DNA of 64,000 nt, from contig VCAZ01000063.1 of NCBI GenBank assembly GCA_005784505.1, positions 2,568,501 to 2,632,500 of the forward strand. The letters are read 5' to 3'. The notes beneath the pieces were generated by a model that made no database searches, had not been told where the DNA came from, and saw only the letters and a program-made list of their open reading frames with translations. Source of the stretch: Bagarius yarrelli (lineage: Eukaryota > Chordata > Actinopteri > Siluriformes > Sisoridae). Position numbers and translations under genes: made by a program. Positions 50,711-61,266 of this stretch are shown piece after piece; the stretch's first letter is position 1; each line of letters begins with the position of its first letter.

Positions 50711-51651
50711 CATATACACTGTACTGTGATGCACTATGTGTAGTGCAGCTGCTGCATAAGATTGCTGGTACATTACAATAGGTATATAATATACAGTATA
50801 CAATGATTAATCACATTATTCACTGAACAGCCCAATGTTGATTTTTTTGCTATAACAGCAGGATCGCAAAATGATAAAACTTACTAGATTATTGATTCCA
50901 TTTTTAAAGAATGTATTAATAATTAAGCCATTTTACCTATTCGCACTTATTGTTTGTGCTGTGGACCATCTGGAGAACAAATTACCTTTTTTATACCCTA
51001 CTATATATCAGTTATTCTCATTCTCCCATTTCTTTGTGATGAAAAGACTCTTATGATAGAAATTATGGATTTACCATTTCTATTTTGTTCATATTTAGCC
51101 TTAGGATGTGTGGATTAAACAATAACAATGACTGCAACACTCAACAAACTAGACAGAAAAACTTATTGGTACTTGCTGCCTTTGTTCTGTGAGTTAATCT
51201 GTTTGTGACGTGTCAACAGATTTTCCCGCCAATCATGTTTACTCTGAGGTGAACATTAAAGGGGTCAGAGATGACCCTACATCAGCTTCTCCACCACCCT
51301 GGACAGGTACAGCATTCAACAATACACAGTCCTCCTCGAGGCCTATTCCTAGACCGCCACCAAGATCTGTTCTCCAACATGCATATGATCCAATACGAGT
51401 CGAGAGCAGCACTCAGGTATGACCATCATCACCATCTCTTAATAATAATAATCATCGGTAGGTCTCGTGCTCTGAATTCGGAACTATTATTTTTGCAGAA
51501 TGTTCGTGTAACAGCAACGAGGAATTTATGTTCATACCAGTCCAAGAAGCTACTGGCAGAAAACTCAGACTTCTCCATATATGAGCAGATTCCAGAAAGA
51601 CCAAACAAATCTAGACCTCCATTCCCACAACTGATCCCCAAACGCTACTAG
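45033..51651 (+). CDS. SH2 domain adaptor, SH2D2A/SH2D7 family
   Basis: Complete nine-exon gene, 528 aa. Exons: 45,033-45,060; 46,766-46,965; 47,528-47,691; 47,858-47,947; 48,030-48,210; 49,520-49,780; 49,933-50,245; 51,220-51,416; 51,499-51,651. All phases join. The start gives MDFDYQKSK. A proline/basic region precedes FQRTQLPRLAKPVPRWLHGF, which enters the SH2 domain (residues 123 to about 218). The domain carries WLHGF, the phosphotyrosine-binding Arg148 in FLLRLSES, CRHFII, and HRSLEELINYYTQNP. The C-terminal half has four Tyr motifs of YxxI/V type: YTVV, YARV, YSEV and YEQI, and a Pro-rich stretch PIPRPPPRS. Relatives are cytosolic adaptors in T cells (SH2D2A/TSAd) or little-studied (SH2D7). 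This one is longer than human SH2D2A (about 389 aa). Placement next to ssr2 favours the SH2D2A side, whereas parts of the SH2 (HRSLEEL) look more like SH2D7. I leave the symbol open. Confidence 0.88.
47175..47325 (+). mobile_element. SINE, family A, in intron 2 of the SH2 gene
   Basis: GTGATTAAGGTTTGATTTCC, CACTGCTGGGCCCCTGAGCA and the tail CGCTCTGGATAGGAGCCTCT. Confidence 0.65.
48465..48690 (+). mobile_element. SINE, family B, in intron 5 of the SH2 gene
   Basis: GGTGGCTCATATGGTTAAGG, TGGGCTCGAGCCTTAG, AAACAAGACCCTTAACCCTC, GGGCACTGTATTAGAGCTGA and a tail TGACAAATAAAGACA. Confidence 0.7.
49255..49380 (+). mobile_element. SINE fragment, family A
   Basis: GCCTTAGCGGTTTCAGG, GATTCCCAGCATCACCAAGT and CACTGCTGGGCCACTGAGCA; the tail is lost. 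Confidence 0.5.
50636..50709. repeat. (AT)n microsatellite in the SH2 gene
   Basis: About 37 uninterrupted AT units in the intron between coding exons 7 and 8. Confidence 0.95.
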
Positions 51652-51978
51652 CAAATGTTACTCTTACTTACAATACTATATCTACACACAGAAAAAGGTC
51701 AATCCTGCCAGCATTGCTGTACATTGCGCTGCTTTACATTATCCTGTACTCAGATGCCACTTTAATGTTTTTTTTTTAACAAAGGATATTATTTTTATTT
51801 GGGCTTTTGGCTGCATAAATATAAATTGTAAACTTTAATCTTATAGATTTACAGCAGCCCAAGACTTTCATCTTTGAAAAAAAGAAAAAATAAGTTGTGT
51901 ATAAAGATAATTTTATATTTGCTATTGTATTAGTGGAACAATAGTCAGCTGAGGTATAAAACTTGTATGTAGATTTAT

Positions 51979-51984
51979 AATAAA
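51979..51984 (+). terminator. Polyadenylation signal of the SH2 adaptor gene
   Basis: AATAAA 328 bases after the stop codon, in AT-rich 3' UTR sequence. Confidence 0.6.
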
Positions 51985-52246
51985 GCAGTTTATGACCAAT
52001 AATTAGTACTTTACCTAGTATTTGTTTGTTTAGTAAAATCAGTGGTAAATAATCTACCTTTGAAACAAGACAACTGTAATTGTAACTTTACTCATATTGC
52101 ATACGGGTAGATAATCAAAACGGTTGTGCAAATGTTGCATAAAAAAATATGCTCAGATCAATTTTTGTAAAAACCCACTTTTATTTATCTCCACTGTAGA
52201 TCTCAAAAAAACATGATGTCTTTAAACTCAATTTGTCTTTAAACAC

Positions 52247-52252
52247 TTTATT
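52247..52252 (-). terminator. Polyadenylation signal of ssr2
   Basis: AATAAA on the minus strand 259 bases beyond the ssr2 stop codon, just next to a 39-base A/T homopolymer. Confidence 0.55.
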
Positions 52253-52253
52253 A

Positions 52254-52254
<1 letters not shown>

Positions 52255-52293
<39 letters not shown>
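52255..52293. repeat. Poly(A) homopolymer, 39 bases
   Basis: Uninterrupted run of A on the plus strand inside the ssr2 3' UTR, where it reads as T. Length may be unreliable in the assembly. Confidence 0.85.
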
Positions 52294-52296
<3 letters not shown>

Positions 52297-52510
52297 ACAG
52301 CCTGAAATGCTAACCGAAGACTGATTAAGACAAACATGACTTTTGACTTGCGTCTGCATCGATGAAAGAAAATAAGGAGAAATACAGCTACTCCGTTAGA
52401 CTAGTTCAAACTTGTTCCTGTTACCCCAATATGGGTAATAAAATTACTGACAACCTCTCAAAAACACTACAGCCCCATATCCCAGATCACGCCCCCCTTT
52501 TTAAAATGCA

Positions 52511-55500
52511 TTAGTTCTTCTTAGACTTAGGAGAGTCGTATTTTCTTTTGCTGGAATACCAGAGGAGCAGCGGGATGCCGATGGAGGGCAGAGTCATCAC
52601 ACCGAAAGCAGCCCAGTCCAACTATCAAGGAAGGGAAAAAAAAAAAAAAACACACATCTCTTAATATCAGAGTAAAATCAGGGCATGTATTCACAAAACA
52701 TCTTAAGGTTAAAAGTAGAACAAAAACTTAAAAATGGTTGCGTCAGTCCTAAAGAAAGACTCGCAAGACTCTTTTACAAAGCGTTTTAGCACTAGCATTA
52801 GCTCCTAAATCTGTAAAACGTCAAGAGTAGTAAAGAGGACTTGGAAGTCGCTAAGACCAAAAAGCCCAGTCCAGCTAGTAAAAGAAAGGATCATTTTTTT
52901 CTGCATTTGGTACTCCTAAATTTTTAACATACTAACAATTTTGGACTTCCAACTTTGTGAAAAGTCATGAAGACTAAGTCACAAACTACCCTAAAATGGC
53001 TGTTGTCAACAATTTGCTTCAGAACGTAAACATTTTTGAAACATTTCGAAAAATCTATTCTTGATTATATTCTATTTTCATTAATAAGTTTGGCACAAAG
53101 TAACTTATGTTCTTGCGTCCGGTTTGATTTTCTTTTATGCTTACATTAGTCTACTTTGTTAATTACAGGATGTTTAGATGCACACTGCATCCTCCGATTA
53201 TTATTACTTGTAAGAGACAATTAGCTGAACATATACTTGCTTAATAAGTGACACTTAACCTACATTTTTAAATCTTTACCTTAATATGGCAACCTAATAT
53301 TCCACTACAATACTTTTATGAATGAATCCGACGGAGATTCACTCCTTTCCCATCAGCTAATCACTGTGTGCATAGTAAGCATGCTGACATCATCCATAGC
53401 AACAGGGTCAACCCCGCTCTTACTCTTAGCTTAAGTCTTCTCTCTATTCCTTAGTAAAGGTTTGTCTAAGCAACTTTGCGAAAAGATTTTTAGGAATTTC
53501 TTTTTACTGCTATTAAGAAGAAATCTTAAATCAGGTACCCTTATTTGTAAAATGTTTTAAAGCATCTTACTCGATTCTGTACTGTATTCAAATTTGCATT
53601 TTAAATTGATTAATCTTAGCTTAAATAGCTAAAAAGCTTACATTTTTTGAAGCATGCGGATCAGTGAGGGAATCACTTCAGATGACAAAAAATGATAAAA
53701 TACTTACGTAATGTGGAGAAAAGCGTCTGTCGAACTCCCTCTGGGCAAGAATGCCTCCCTGACCAGGAGCGCTGGTGTAGCCAACCTAACAAGAGATTAG
53801 AGCCATTTGATTAGAGCATGAATATCATCTTTATAGACTTTTTCCTTCATACATAGCCCATACCTAGAAGCTACATGGAATGTCAGTATGTGTAACCCTA
53901 CTAACATTTGCTTATTGATAAATTGCAAACTTTCACGAAAAGGAAACACTCACCACAACCTGCCCTCCTTCTTGAGCCAAATAGCTGACAGAGGCTGAAG
54001 TAAAGTTGAAGTAACCGGCCTTTAGTGGGCGCAGAACTACAGTATGAGACACGTTACTGGCACTGAGAAGAAGAGAACAAGTCAAGGAACACCAGCAATG
54101 ATCAGTGGACTAAATACAATCAATTACAGTGCTAGGAATTACATTACATCCGTAGGTTATTTGTTTTAAACTGAAACACCGGTCTGAATCTGGTCCATGT
54201 TAATAACATTACAGTTAAATCTTGTTAAAAACAACAAAACAATGATGTTTAAAAACTTTTTTTACAACATGCATGATATTTATCATTTTTGATTTATTTG
54301 CATGACCATGTATTGCTACTACAAGGGTTTAATTTGTCGTCGCTCCAAAATAACCACATTTACAGTAGATGCAATCATTTGTTTTAGTGTATAAGCGCAT
54401 CATCTAATGCTTACAATCAAAGAAAACAGCAGAAGAGAAATAAAAGCTTCAAACTTGTTCAAAATTAAAGGATACGGGGCGATGCGATCCCACTTCACAT
54501 TAAGCATTCCAGAGACGATGCCGAAATCCTCAGGAGGGAACGAGTCGTCAGAGAGCTCCACCTCCAGAGCAGCACTAGAAATACACCGAATATAGAACAT
54601 AAAGCATGACTGAGAATTCAATGTTTTGTTTTTTTAGGGGAACGTGGGGGATGGGTGGGGGAGGGGCAGTTTTAGCTGCATTTTTTTTGGTATTGTGCTG
54701 CTGCAACATGATTGGCTGATGAAGTAACAGAACGAATGTGTAGGTGTTCTTAATAAAGTAAAGTAAGACAAAATGCTGTCAGGCAGTTTTTTGGTAGCCG
54801 AAAAAGAACCTAAGAAGCTTGAATTTAAAATACAAGCCAGGATTTTAATGTAATTGGGGTATAAAATAAAGTAAATTACAATCATCAATCCAAACATTTG
54901 GTTCTAAATGAATGCTTTTTTCCAGAGATCAGCGATTTATGCAATTCTCTCCACTGTGCATGCATCAATCTTTTTCCCCATGTATGGGATATGAGTGATA
55001 CGATATCCCGTGTGTGTCTTAATGACAGACAGCAACAGATCCGGAGAGTCGCTCAGAAATATAGTGTAAAATCAGTACTGCTGCTCCCTATACACAGTTT
55101 GTGCAATCGAAAGTAAAGGTAAAAATCGAGAGCGCATTTAAACACGTTTTTAAATAGTCCACATATTAATTGTGGCTCATTGATAACTAACATAAAAAAA
55201 AAAAACCAAAAAAAAAAACCCACATATTAACCCAACTATATTTGTTGGAGAATCCTGTAAGATAACCCGATAGACAGGAACACATTTTGGTAGCCCTGGG
55301 ACGCATTAACCCTGGGACGTTAAGCTAGTACATTTTCGAGCCCTGAATGGTGTGTGCACAATGTGTGTATATTGAAACATACATTTCAAAAAAGTAAAAA
55401 AGTTAGAAAGTGTTTTCAAAACACCGACTTTCCAAAAGTTTTTTTGGATAGTTTATTTCAAATCTAACTGGAATCTATGAAATGTCAGTTTACATTTTGC

Positions 55501-55710
55501 TTGTCAACATGTAAATGTACAGATAGGAAAAAAACGCCTCGAGCTGTACCTGGTGCCCACGTTGTAGATGTTGTACTGCAACGTGAGGTCCCGGCCCTCC
55601 ACAGCGTACCGGTTCAGCAGAGACTTGGAGGCGAGCAGACGAGCTCCTTCCTCCCCCATCGTCACCAGAGCCAGCGAGGCAAGGAACACAAATACACACA
55701 GCACCCTCAT
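52511..55710 (-). CDS. ssr2: Translocon-associated protein subunit beta (signal sequence receptor 2)
   Basis: Complete, 185 aa (human 183). Exons, 5' to 3': 55,550-55,710; 54,476-54,574; 53,954-54,062; 53,708-53,785; 52,511-52,621. All joins keep phase. A cleavable signal peptide MRVLCVFVFLASLALVTMG precedes GEEGARLLASKSLLNRYAVE. The lumenal part has LSDDSFPPEDFGIVSGMLNV and two N-glycosylation sequons (NVS, NFT). A single membrane span, WAAFGVMTLPSIGIPLLLWY, ends the protein with a basic cytosolic tail KRKYDSPKSKKN. As part of the TRAP complex it sits beside the Sec61 translocon and helps insert secretory and membrane proteins. The acceptor AG abuts the ATG, so the 5' UTR is on a separate exon near 57,134. 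The gene converges on the SH2 adaptor gene. Confidence 0.96.
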
Positions 55711-55856
55711 CTGGAGGGGAAAAAAAACCCACAACCTTAAATGTAGACAATGAGCCATCATTAACACAAAGTTCTTACAGTTCTCTACAGTGCTAAAGAT
55801 ATAAATAATAAATTATTTTGTAGGTTAGTCGTTTTAAAATACCCCGAAAAGACACA

Positions 55857-55882
<26 letters not shown>
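55857..55882. repeat. (CT)n microsatellite
   Basis: Thirteen CT units in the first intron of ssr2. Confidence 0.85.
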
Positions 55883-55889
<7 letters not shown>

Positions 55890-56065
55890 ATATATACGCT
55901 TGGTGGCTCATGGTTAAGGTGTTGGACTACCAACCTTCGATTCCCAGCTCCACCAAGCCACCACTTTTGAGCCCTTAACCCCCAATTGCTCAGTTGTATA
56001 AATGAGATCAACGTAAGTCGCTCTGGATAAGGGCGTCTGCCAAATGCCGTAAATGTAACAATTAA
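55890..56065 (+). mobile_element. SINE, family A
   Basis: TTGGTGGCTCATGGTTAAGG, CGATTCCCAGCTCCACCAAG, CCCCCAATTGCTCAGTTG and the tail GCTCTGGATAAGGGCGTCTG, CCAAATGCCGTAAATGTAA. One of the best copies, with an internal deletion in the centre. Confidence 0.85.
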
Positions 56066-57133
56066 TTTACTGTAGAGAATTTACAGGTTCTCACAAAGTT
56101 CTTGTATAGGAAGTTTTCCTTAGAAATAGAATTCTAATTTTATCACATTGTCCTCTTTTTTTTTTTTTTTTACAGCAGCGACAGTTTAAAAAAAGCATTT
56201 CATACAGTGTATATTTGAGTACGTGACGAATAAACGTATAGTAAAACTACATCCATTTATTGAATTTACACACCAACACTGAGGAATTCTCGACCAATCA
56301 ATTCTCTAATCAAATTTCAGGTGGGAATATTAACACAATCATTGTGGGATGTTAACGTTTCTGTAGAAGCAGAAGTAGAACAGGGACATGTGTGAATATA
56401 ATATGGTGAACTTTTGTTTAAAAGAAATAACTTATTAAATGTTTAACATTAAAGGAAGGAGTTTCTCATCAGGACAGAGGACTTTGAGCTCTCTTGAGCT
56501 TCTCCGTAACATGATAAAAGACGAGATCGTTTGTTCTTCTAACATTAACTTTTAAGGATAAAGAAGGGGGAAAATGACTTTACTGCTGCAAAATCTAATT
56601 GATAACAGGAATAATCACACTGATTAGTTTGCTATAACATTATTTTATTGTATTTCTGGTTAAAATAAATATTTGTTAGTATTGTAAGACTAGCAGGATA
56701 CAAAATAATCGAGATTTAAAATGTATTTATCATTTTCACATTTAAAGTCGATCATTTTTAGGGTTGCCAGGTTGAACTTGTTAGCGACAGATAGCGAGCC
56801 TGAAGAAAATAAATGAATAAATGAAAAAATTAATGATTAAATAAATGACTAAATAAATAAAACGTCGATATACAAAAGATAATTGCATAATAAATATAAT
56901 TTAACCAAACAGAAACGTAAATAAACCCTAACAGCTCGCGGCTCGCTCTATATGCGCTTACGTGTACTTGAGCACTTAGCACAGAATCATTCAGGAATAT
57001 TTTCATTTAGATCACTAAACCAAAACCAAAATCATTTTACAAACTGTTTCCACAAACATACAGTATCTAATCAGTTGCATTTGTTTTAGCATGAACATAA
57101 ACGTACATACATTAAATCAGAATTCTACTATAC
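56066..57133. other. First intron of ssr2, non-coding
   Basis: AT-rich with no coding frame and no recognisable repeat apart from a T run near 56,155. Confidence 0.4.
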
Positions 57134-57215
57134 CTTCTTTTCGTTCCCTGGTCAGTGAGTTTGTGAAGGCTGGGACACGCATGCGCAGTCGTATTCATCC
57201 GCTCACATACATGAC
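57134..57215 (-). promoter_or_regulatory. ssr2 5' non-coding exon and core promoter region
   Basis: On the minus strand the segment CCAGGGAACGAAAAGAAG ends in donor GTATAG at 57,133. Upstream of it lie CTGCGCATGCGTGTCCCAGC and a CRE-like TGACGT core (inverse, near 57,211). The TGCGCATGCG palindrome resembles an NRF1 site. A 43-bp stretch of this region is repeated at 59,846. Confidence 0.5.
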
Positions 57216-57474
57216 GTGTCTCTTTTTCACATTAAAGCGCAGTTAAAAGAGCGCATTGCCATCTAGTGTCTCGGGGTGGAACTTAAAGCACCACCAGCAA
57301 CCGTGTTAGACCATTACAGGTCACCGTCACCTCTCCACCCTGAGCCTGGAACTTTAGTACAGCACATGGACTAAATAAATTAAATTACGTAAAAGTTTTT
57401 TTAACCTAACATAATTCCACATTATTAAATACTAAAGGACCGCTTCCTTAGATAATATTAAGAAGATTATGAAT

Positions 57475-57809
57475 AATCCTACTACTACTACTACTACCAC
57501 TAATAATAATAATAATAAGAAGAAGTAGAAGAGGAATAAGTATGAGATTAAGAATTAGAATAAGAATTAAAATACTACTACTACTACTACTACTAATAAT
57601 AATAAGAGGAATAGGAATAAGTATGAGATTAAGAATTAGAATAAGAATTAAAATACTACTACTACTACTACTACTACTACTAATAATAATAATAATAAAA
57701 TAATAATAATAATAATAAGAAGAAGAAAGAAGAAGAAGAGAAGAAGAAGAAGAGGAAGAAGAAGAGGAATAGGAATAAGTATGAGATTAAGAATTAGAAT
57801 AAGAATTAG

Positions 57810-57853
<44 letters not shown>

Positions 57854-58007
57854 CACTACTACTACTAATAATAATAATAATAAGAAGAAGAAGATTAAGA
57901 ATTAGAATACTACTACTACTACTACTAATAATAATAATAATAAGAAGAAGAAGAAGTGAAGGAATAGGAATAAGTATGAGAGATTAAGAATTAGAATACT
58001 ACTAATA

Positions 58008-58045
<38 letters not shown>

Positions 58046-58245
58046 TATACTACTAATAATAAGAAGAAGTTTAAGAATTAGAATAAGAATTAGAATACTA
58101 CTACTAGTACTACTACTACTACTACTACCACTACTACTACTACTACTACTACTAATAATAATAATACTAATAATAATAAGAAGATTAGATTAAGAATTAT
58201 AATAAAAATTAGAATACTATTACTAGTACTAATACTATTACTACC

Positions 58246-58276
<31 letters not shown>

Positions 58277-58390
58277 ACAATAATAATAATAAGAAGAAGA
58301 AGAACAAGAAGAAGAAGAAGAAGAAGAAGAGGAATAGGAATAAGTATGAGATTAAGAATTAGAATACTACTACTAATACTACTACTACTA

Positions 58391-58426
<36 letters not shown>

Positions 58427-58462
58427 ATAATAATAATAATAATAAGAAGAAGAAGAAGAATA
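57475..58462. repeat. Compound trinucleotide satellite (ACT/AAT/AAG blocks)
   Basis: Nearly 1 kb of alternating (ACT)n, (AAT)n and (AAG)n blocks joined by a recurrent linker such as AGGAATAGGAATAAGTATGA and GATTAAGAATTAGAATAAGA. The block series recurs at least seven times with variable block length, giving a higher-order tandem array. Its ORFs (poly-Leu/Ile/Arg) are artefacts. It fills much of the interval between ssr2 and the next gene. Confidence 0.9.
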
Positions 58463-58699
58463 TTTTATTTTTTATTATTGAGTTGTTGCTCAAAACATGG
58501 TTTACTACCCGTCACCACCAGGCGCCCCTTCTGGGACATGCGGGAAAAGAACTTCTTCATGTAATGTAAACAATATTTGACAGTAAATAGAAGATTAACC
58601 AGAGGTTATTCTGCCTAAAGTACTAAAACTTGCTTTGGGTTTTGAATTGTTGTTTGACTAAAATATTCCGAGCTGCCTCAGTCCACCGTCATAAAGAGA

Positions 58700-58771
58700 A
58701 CAGGGCGTGTACAGTTGAGGAACAAACACCCTCAACTTCCGCATAGCCGCCATAAAGAAAAGATCCGTCGT
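58700..58771 (+). other. Putative 5' non-coding exon of the US22/SUKH-like gene
   Basis: The segment around TTCCGCATAGCCGCCATAAA ends in a strong donor CGTCGT/GTAAGT at 58,772. The matching acceptor is CGTTTACAG at 59,401-59,409, just before the coding start. Confidence 0.45.
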
Positions 58772-58849
58772 GTAAGTGAAAGACCAGACTTTTTATTTTA
58801 TTCCTTATAAAATAATCTTATTCAAATCTTATTCCAGGTTAAATGTTGT

Positions 58850-58923
58850 TTCTTTGTGTGTATTAGTTCATTCTTTGTGTGTATTAGTTCATTCTTTGTG
58901 TGTATTAGTTCATTCTTTGTGTG
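58850..58923. repeat. 21-bp tandem repeat, 3.5 copies
   Basis: Unit TTCTTTGTGTGTATTAGTTC plus A, perfectly repeated, within the first intron of the right-hand gene. Confidence 0.9.
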
Positions 58924-59054
58924 ACGTAGTTTAAAAAAAAAGCATACTGGAAAAAAATACACAAAATATTTTTAGAATTGCTATAACGTCGATGTTAACT
59001 TGAAAACATTTTAGTCCTAAACTTCAATATACTAACAATATAAGTTATATATAT

Positions 59055-59064
<10 letters not shown>

Positions 59065-59087
<23 letters not shown>

Positions 59088-59130
59088 TATTTATTTATTT
59101 ATTTTTTTTTTTTTTTTTTTTTTTTTTTAC
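59065..59130. repeat. (TA)n and poly(T) tract
   Basis: TG/TA dinucleotides pass into TTTA units and then a run of 27 T. Confidence 0.85.
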
Positions 59131-59445
59131 CGTTGTTCCGTTTTATAAATTGTTTATTATATGTATGTCATATGAAAAGATAATAAGAACAGTTTCATAC
59201 TAACGTTCTGGTAAACGTTTTGCTTTTATTTTGTAGACTACAATTATTTCACTACCTGTTAGCTGTTGGCATGTATTAATATAAAACTAAAATAATTTTT
59301 AGTTGTTGTTGACAAGTATTAATTTTAAGTTAATAAATACTATTAAAATACTGTTTATTTTTACACACAGTTTAAAACGTCTCTCTCTCCTCTTCTCTCT
59401 CGTTTACAGTCTCTCGATCATTTATCTGTGTATTCACTATAGTGA

Positions 59446-59933
59446 ATGTGTGAGGAGAAAAACACAGTTGAACAGTCTCCCCAGACTTTTACTATGCTGA
59501 ATGCACTGCTAAATGATCTAGTAATCGACACTGGATCAAATGTTAAAAATGAGTAAGTATTTTTTTCCCTCTTTTTTTTACTGACTGAATAGCAGAACCA
59601 TAGAATAAAACATTTACAAGATTACATTATCCTTCTTTCCACTTTTGCTGTAACAACACATCCTTCCCCTACTGATATAAATATAAATAATAAAAATAAA
59701 AATTAGAAGTGTAAAAACAGCAACAAAAATTACTGCGTCAGTGACCATGCGTATCATTGGGTAAGTAATGATCATAGTGAAACTATCTTAGGGAAAATAA
59801 TGTAGTCATTTTGCAAGGCAAAATACACTGACACAAAAATAAGGGCTGGGACACGCATGCGCTGTCGTATTCATTCGCTCACAGACGTAGTGAGTTTAAT
59901 TGTAATTCAATAACATTACATGATACCATTTCT

Positions 59934-59988
<55 letters not shown>

Positions 59989-61266
59989 CTCAAATTACAT
60001 TTCTTAATGATATTTTATATTCTGTAATTATTTACATATATTTTTTTAAAGCACTTCATCTGGCACAATACACTTCTATTCCAGCACATGTGCACTTAGT
60101 AAACATAGCCATCCCCTCTGTCATCCATGTGTACATACTTTTTTCCAGTGTATATATTATTAATTGTTAAGTTTATTGTTTTGTAGATGTCCCCAGGTTG
60201 TATATGAATTAGATGCGCTTTACACTGAAGGTATACAAATCTTCAATATTTTTTTAAAATAAATTACAGTTAATACATTTTTCATTTTTTTTATTACTAT
60301 AAATCTAAATCTTCATATATTCTTGTATTTATAGTCTTACCATTTGTAATTGTTTCATTGTAATGTATTTTTAATGCTATGTTAATATTAATATTCACAT
60401 CACACAAGATTTAATTTATTTTTTATTTATCTTTTTTTTTTTTTAGCTGGTTGTGTGGATCTTGATGCTGCTGCCAATATTGTAAAAAGTCACAATGGTA
60501 CACTGATTTCTCTGGTAAAACCAAAGAGCTACAGCGTGAGGGTGTGTGGGCAGGATGATACAGTCTACAAAGGTAATGAGGATCAGCTGGAAGCCTGGAA
60601 AGATTTCTACCTACCAGAGAGAATGGAGATGGTGGTAATTGGTGCGATTGACGATTTCTCATGTGAGGCGTTCGGGCTGCAGTTGGTCCTCTTGTTGTGT
60701 GAAGACGGGAAAATCTATGCCTATGACGATGAAGTTCTTCATCTTGTAGCCAGAAATGTGAAGGAGCTGCATGAAACTGGCTTGACCTTTCCTGGATTCG
60801 AAAGCTACAATCTGGGCGAATGCTTTGAAGACTATGTAAGACTTTAAAAAAAGAATTATTAAAGGGTAATGAGCTCCAGTGGTGTTTGTTAAACCTTTTC
60901 AGTTTACACATTTACTGTGAACATGTTTTTCAGACAGAGGAAGAGTACAATGAAATCATGGAATCTAAAGAAATGAAGGAGATGAAAGAGGCACATGAGA
61001 AGTATCGTAAAGCTTTGGAGCTTGAACTCTTGGAATCTTTGCAAGAAATCCAAAGAAATCAATCTAAGGTGAGTTGCAATGCAAGTGAGAATAAACATAT
61101 TATACTATTTCTTTCATCTGTGGACCCATTTTCTGAGTAATTTTTAAATCCTCTATGTTTTAATTGTTTTTTTTTTCTTCAGGTTGTGAATAAAGACTTG
61201 CTTAAAAAGGGCTCAGATTCAGAAAACCAGCATTGGAGAACAAATAAAAATTATAATGTTATATAG
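59446..61266 (+). CDS. Uncharacterised protein with possible US22/SUKH-like domain
   Basis: Five coding exons join in phase: 59,446-59,552; 60,187-60,230; 60,447-60,835; 60,934-61,068; 61,183-61,266, giving 252 aa. The start has an in-frame stop one codon upstream; a second ATG follows at 59,494. No signal peptide or membrane span. Residues 52-180 form a compact alpha/beta-looking region: VDLDAAANIVKSHNGTLISL, KDFYLPERMEMVVIGAIDDF, FGLQLVLLLCEDGKIYAYDD, EVLHLVARNVKELHETGL and ESYNLGECFEDY. A charged coiled-coil-prone tail follows (ESKEMKEMKEAHEKYRKALE). The run of a hydrophobic strand, then DGxIYxYD, then LxxVAxxxxELxxxGL resembles the US22/SUKH superfamily, found in bacterial toxin-immunity proteins, large DNA viruses and scattered eukaryotes. 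This is a by-eye resemblance. Function unknown. Confidence 0.82.
59846..59889 (+). repeat. Copy of the ssr2 upstream segment
   Basis: GGCTGGGACACGCATGCGC and GTCGTATTCATTCGCTCACA match 57,169-57,212 with about three substitutions over 43 bases, same orientation. It lies in the intron after the first coding exon of the right-hand gene. Confidence 0.75.
59939..59988. repeat. (AT)n microsatellite
   Basis: About 24 AT units, in the intron after the first coding exon of the right-hand gene. Confidence 0.95.

Noticed and set aside
55477..55753. ORFs in other frames over the first ssr2 exon
   Set aside because: Shadows of the signal-peptide exon of ssr2.
57781..58564. Leu/Ile/Arg homopolymer ORFs resembling membrane proteins
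   Set aside because: Direct translation of ACT/AAT/AAG trinucleotide blocks.
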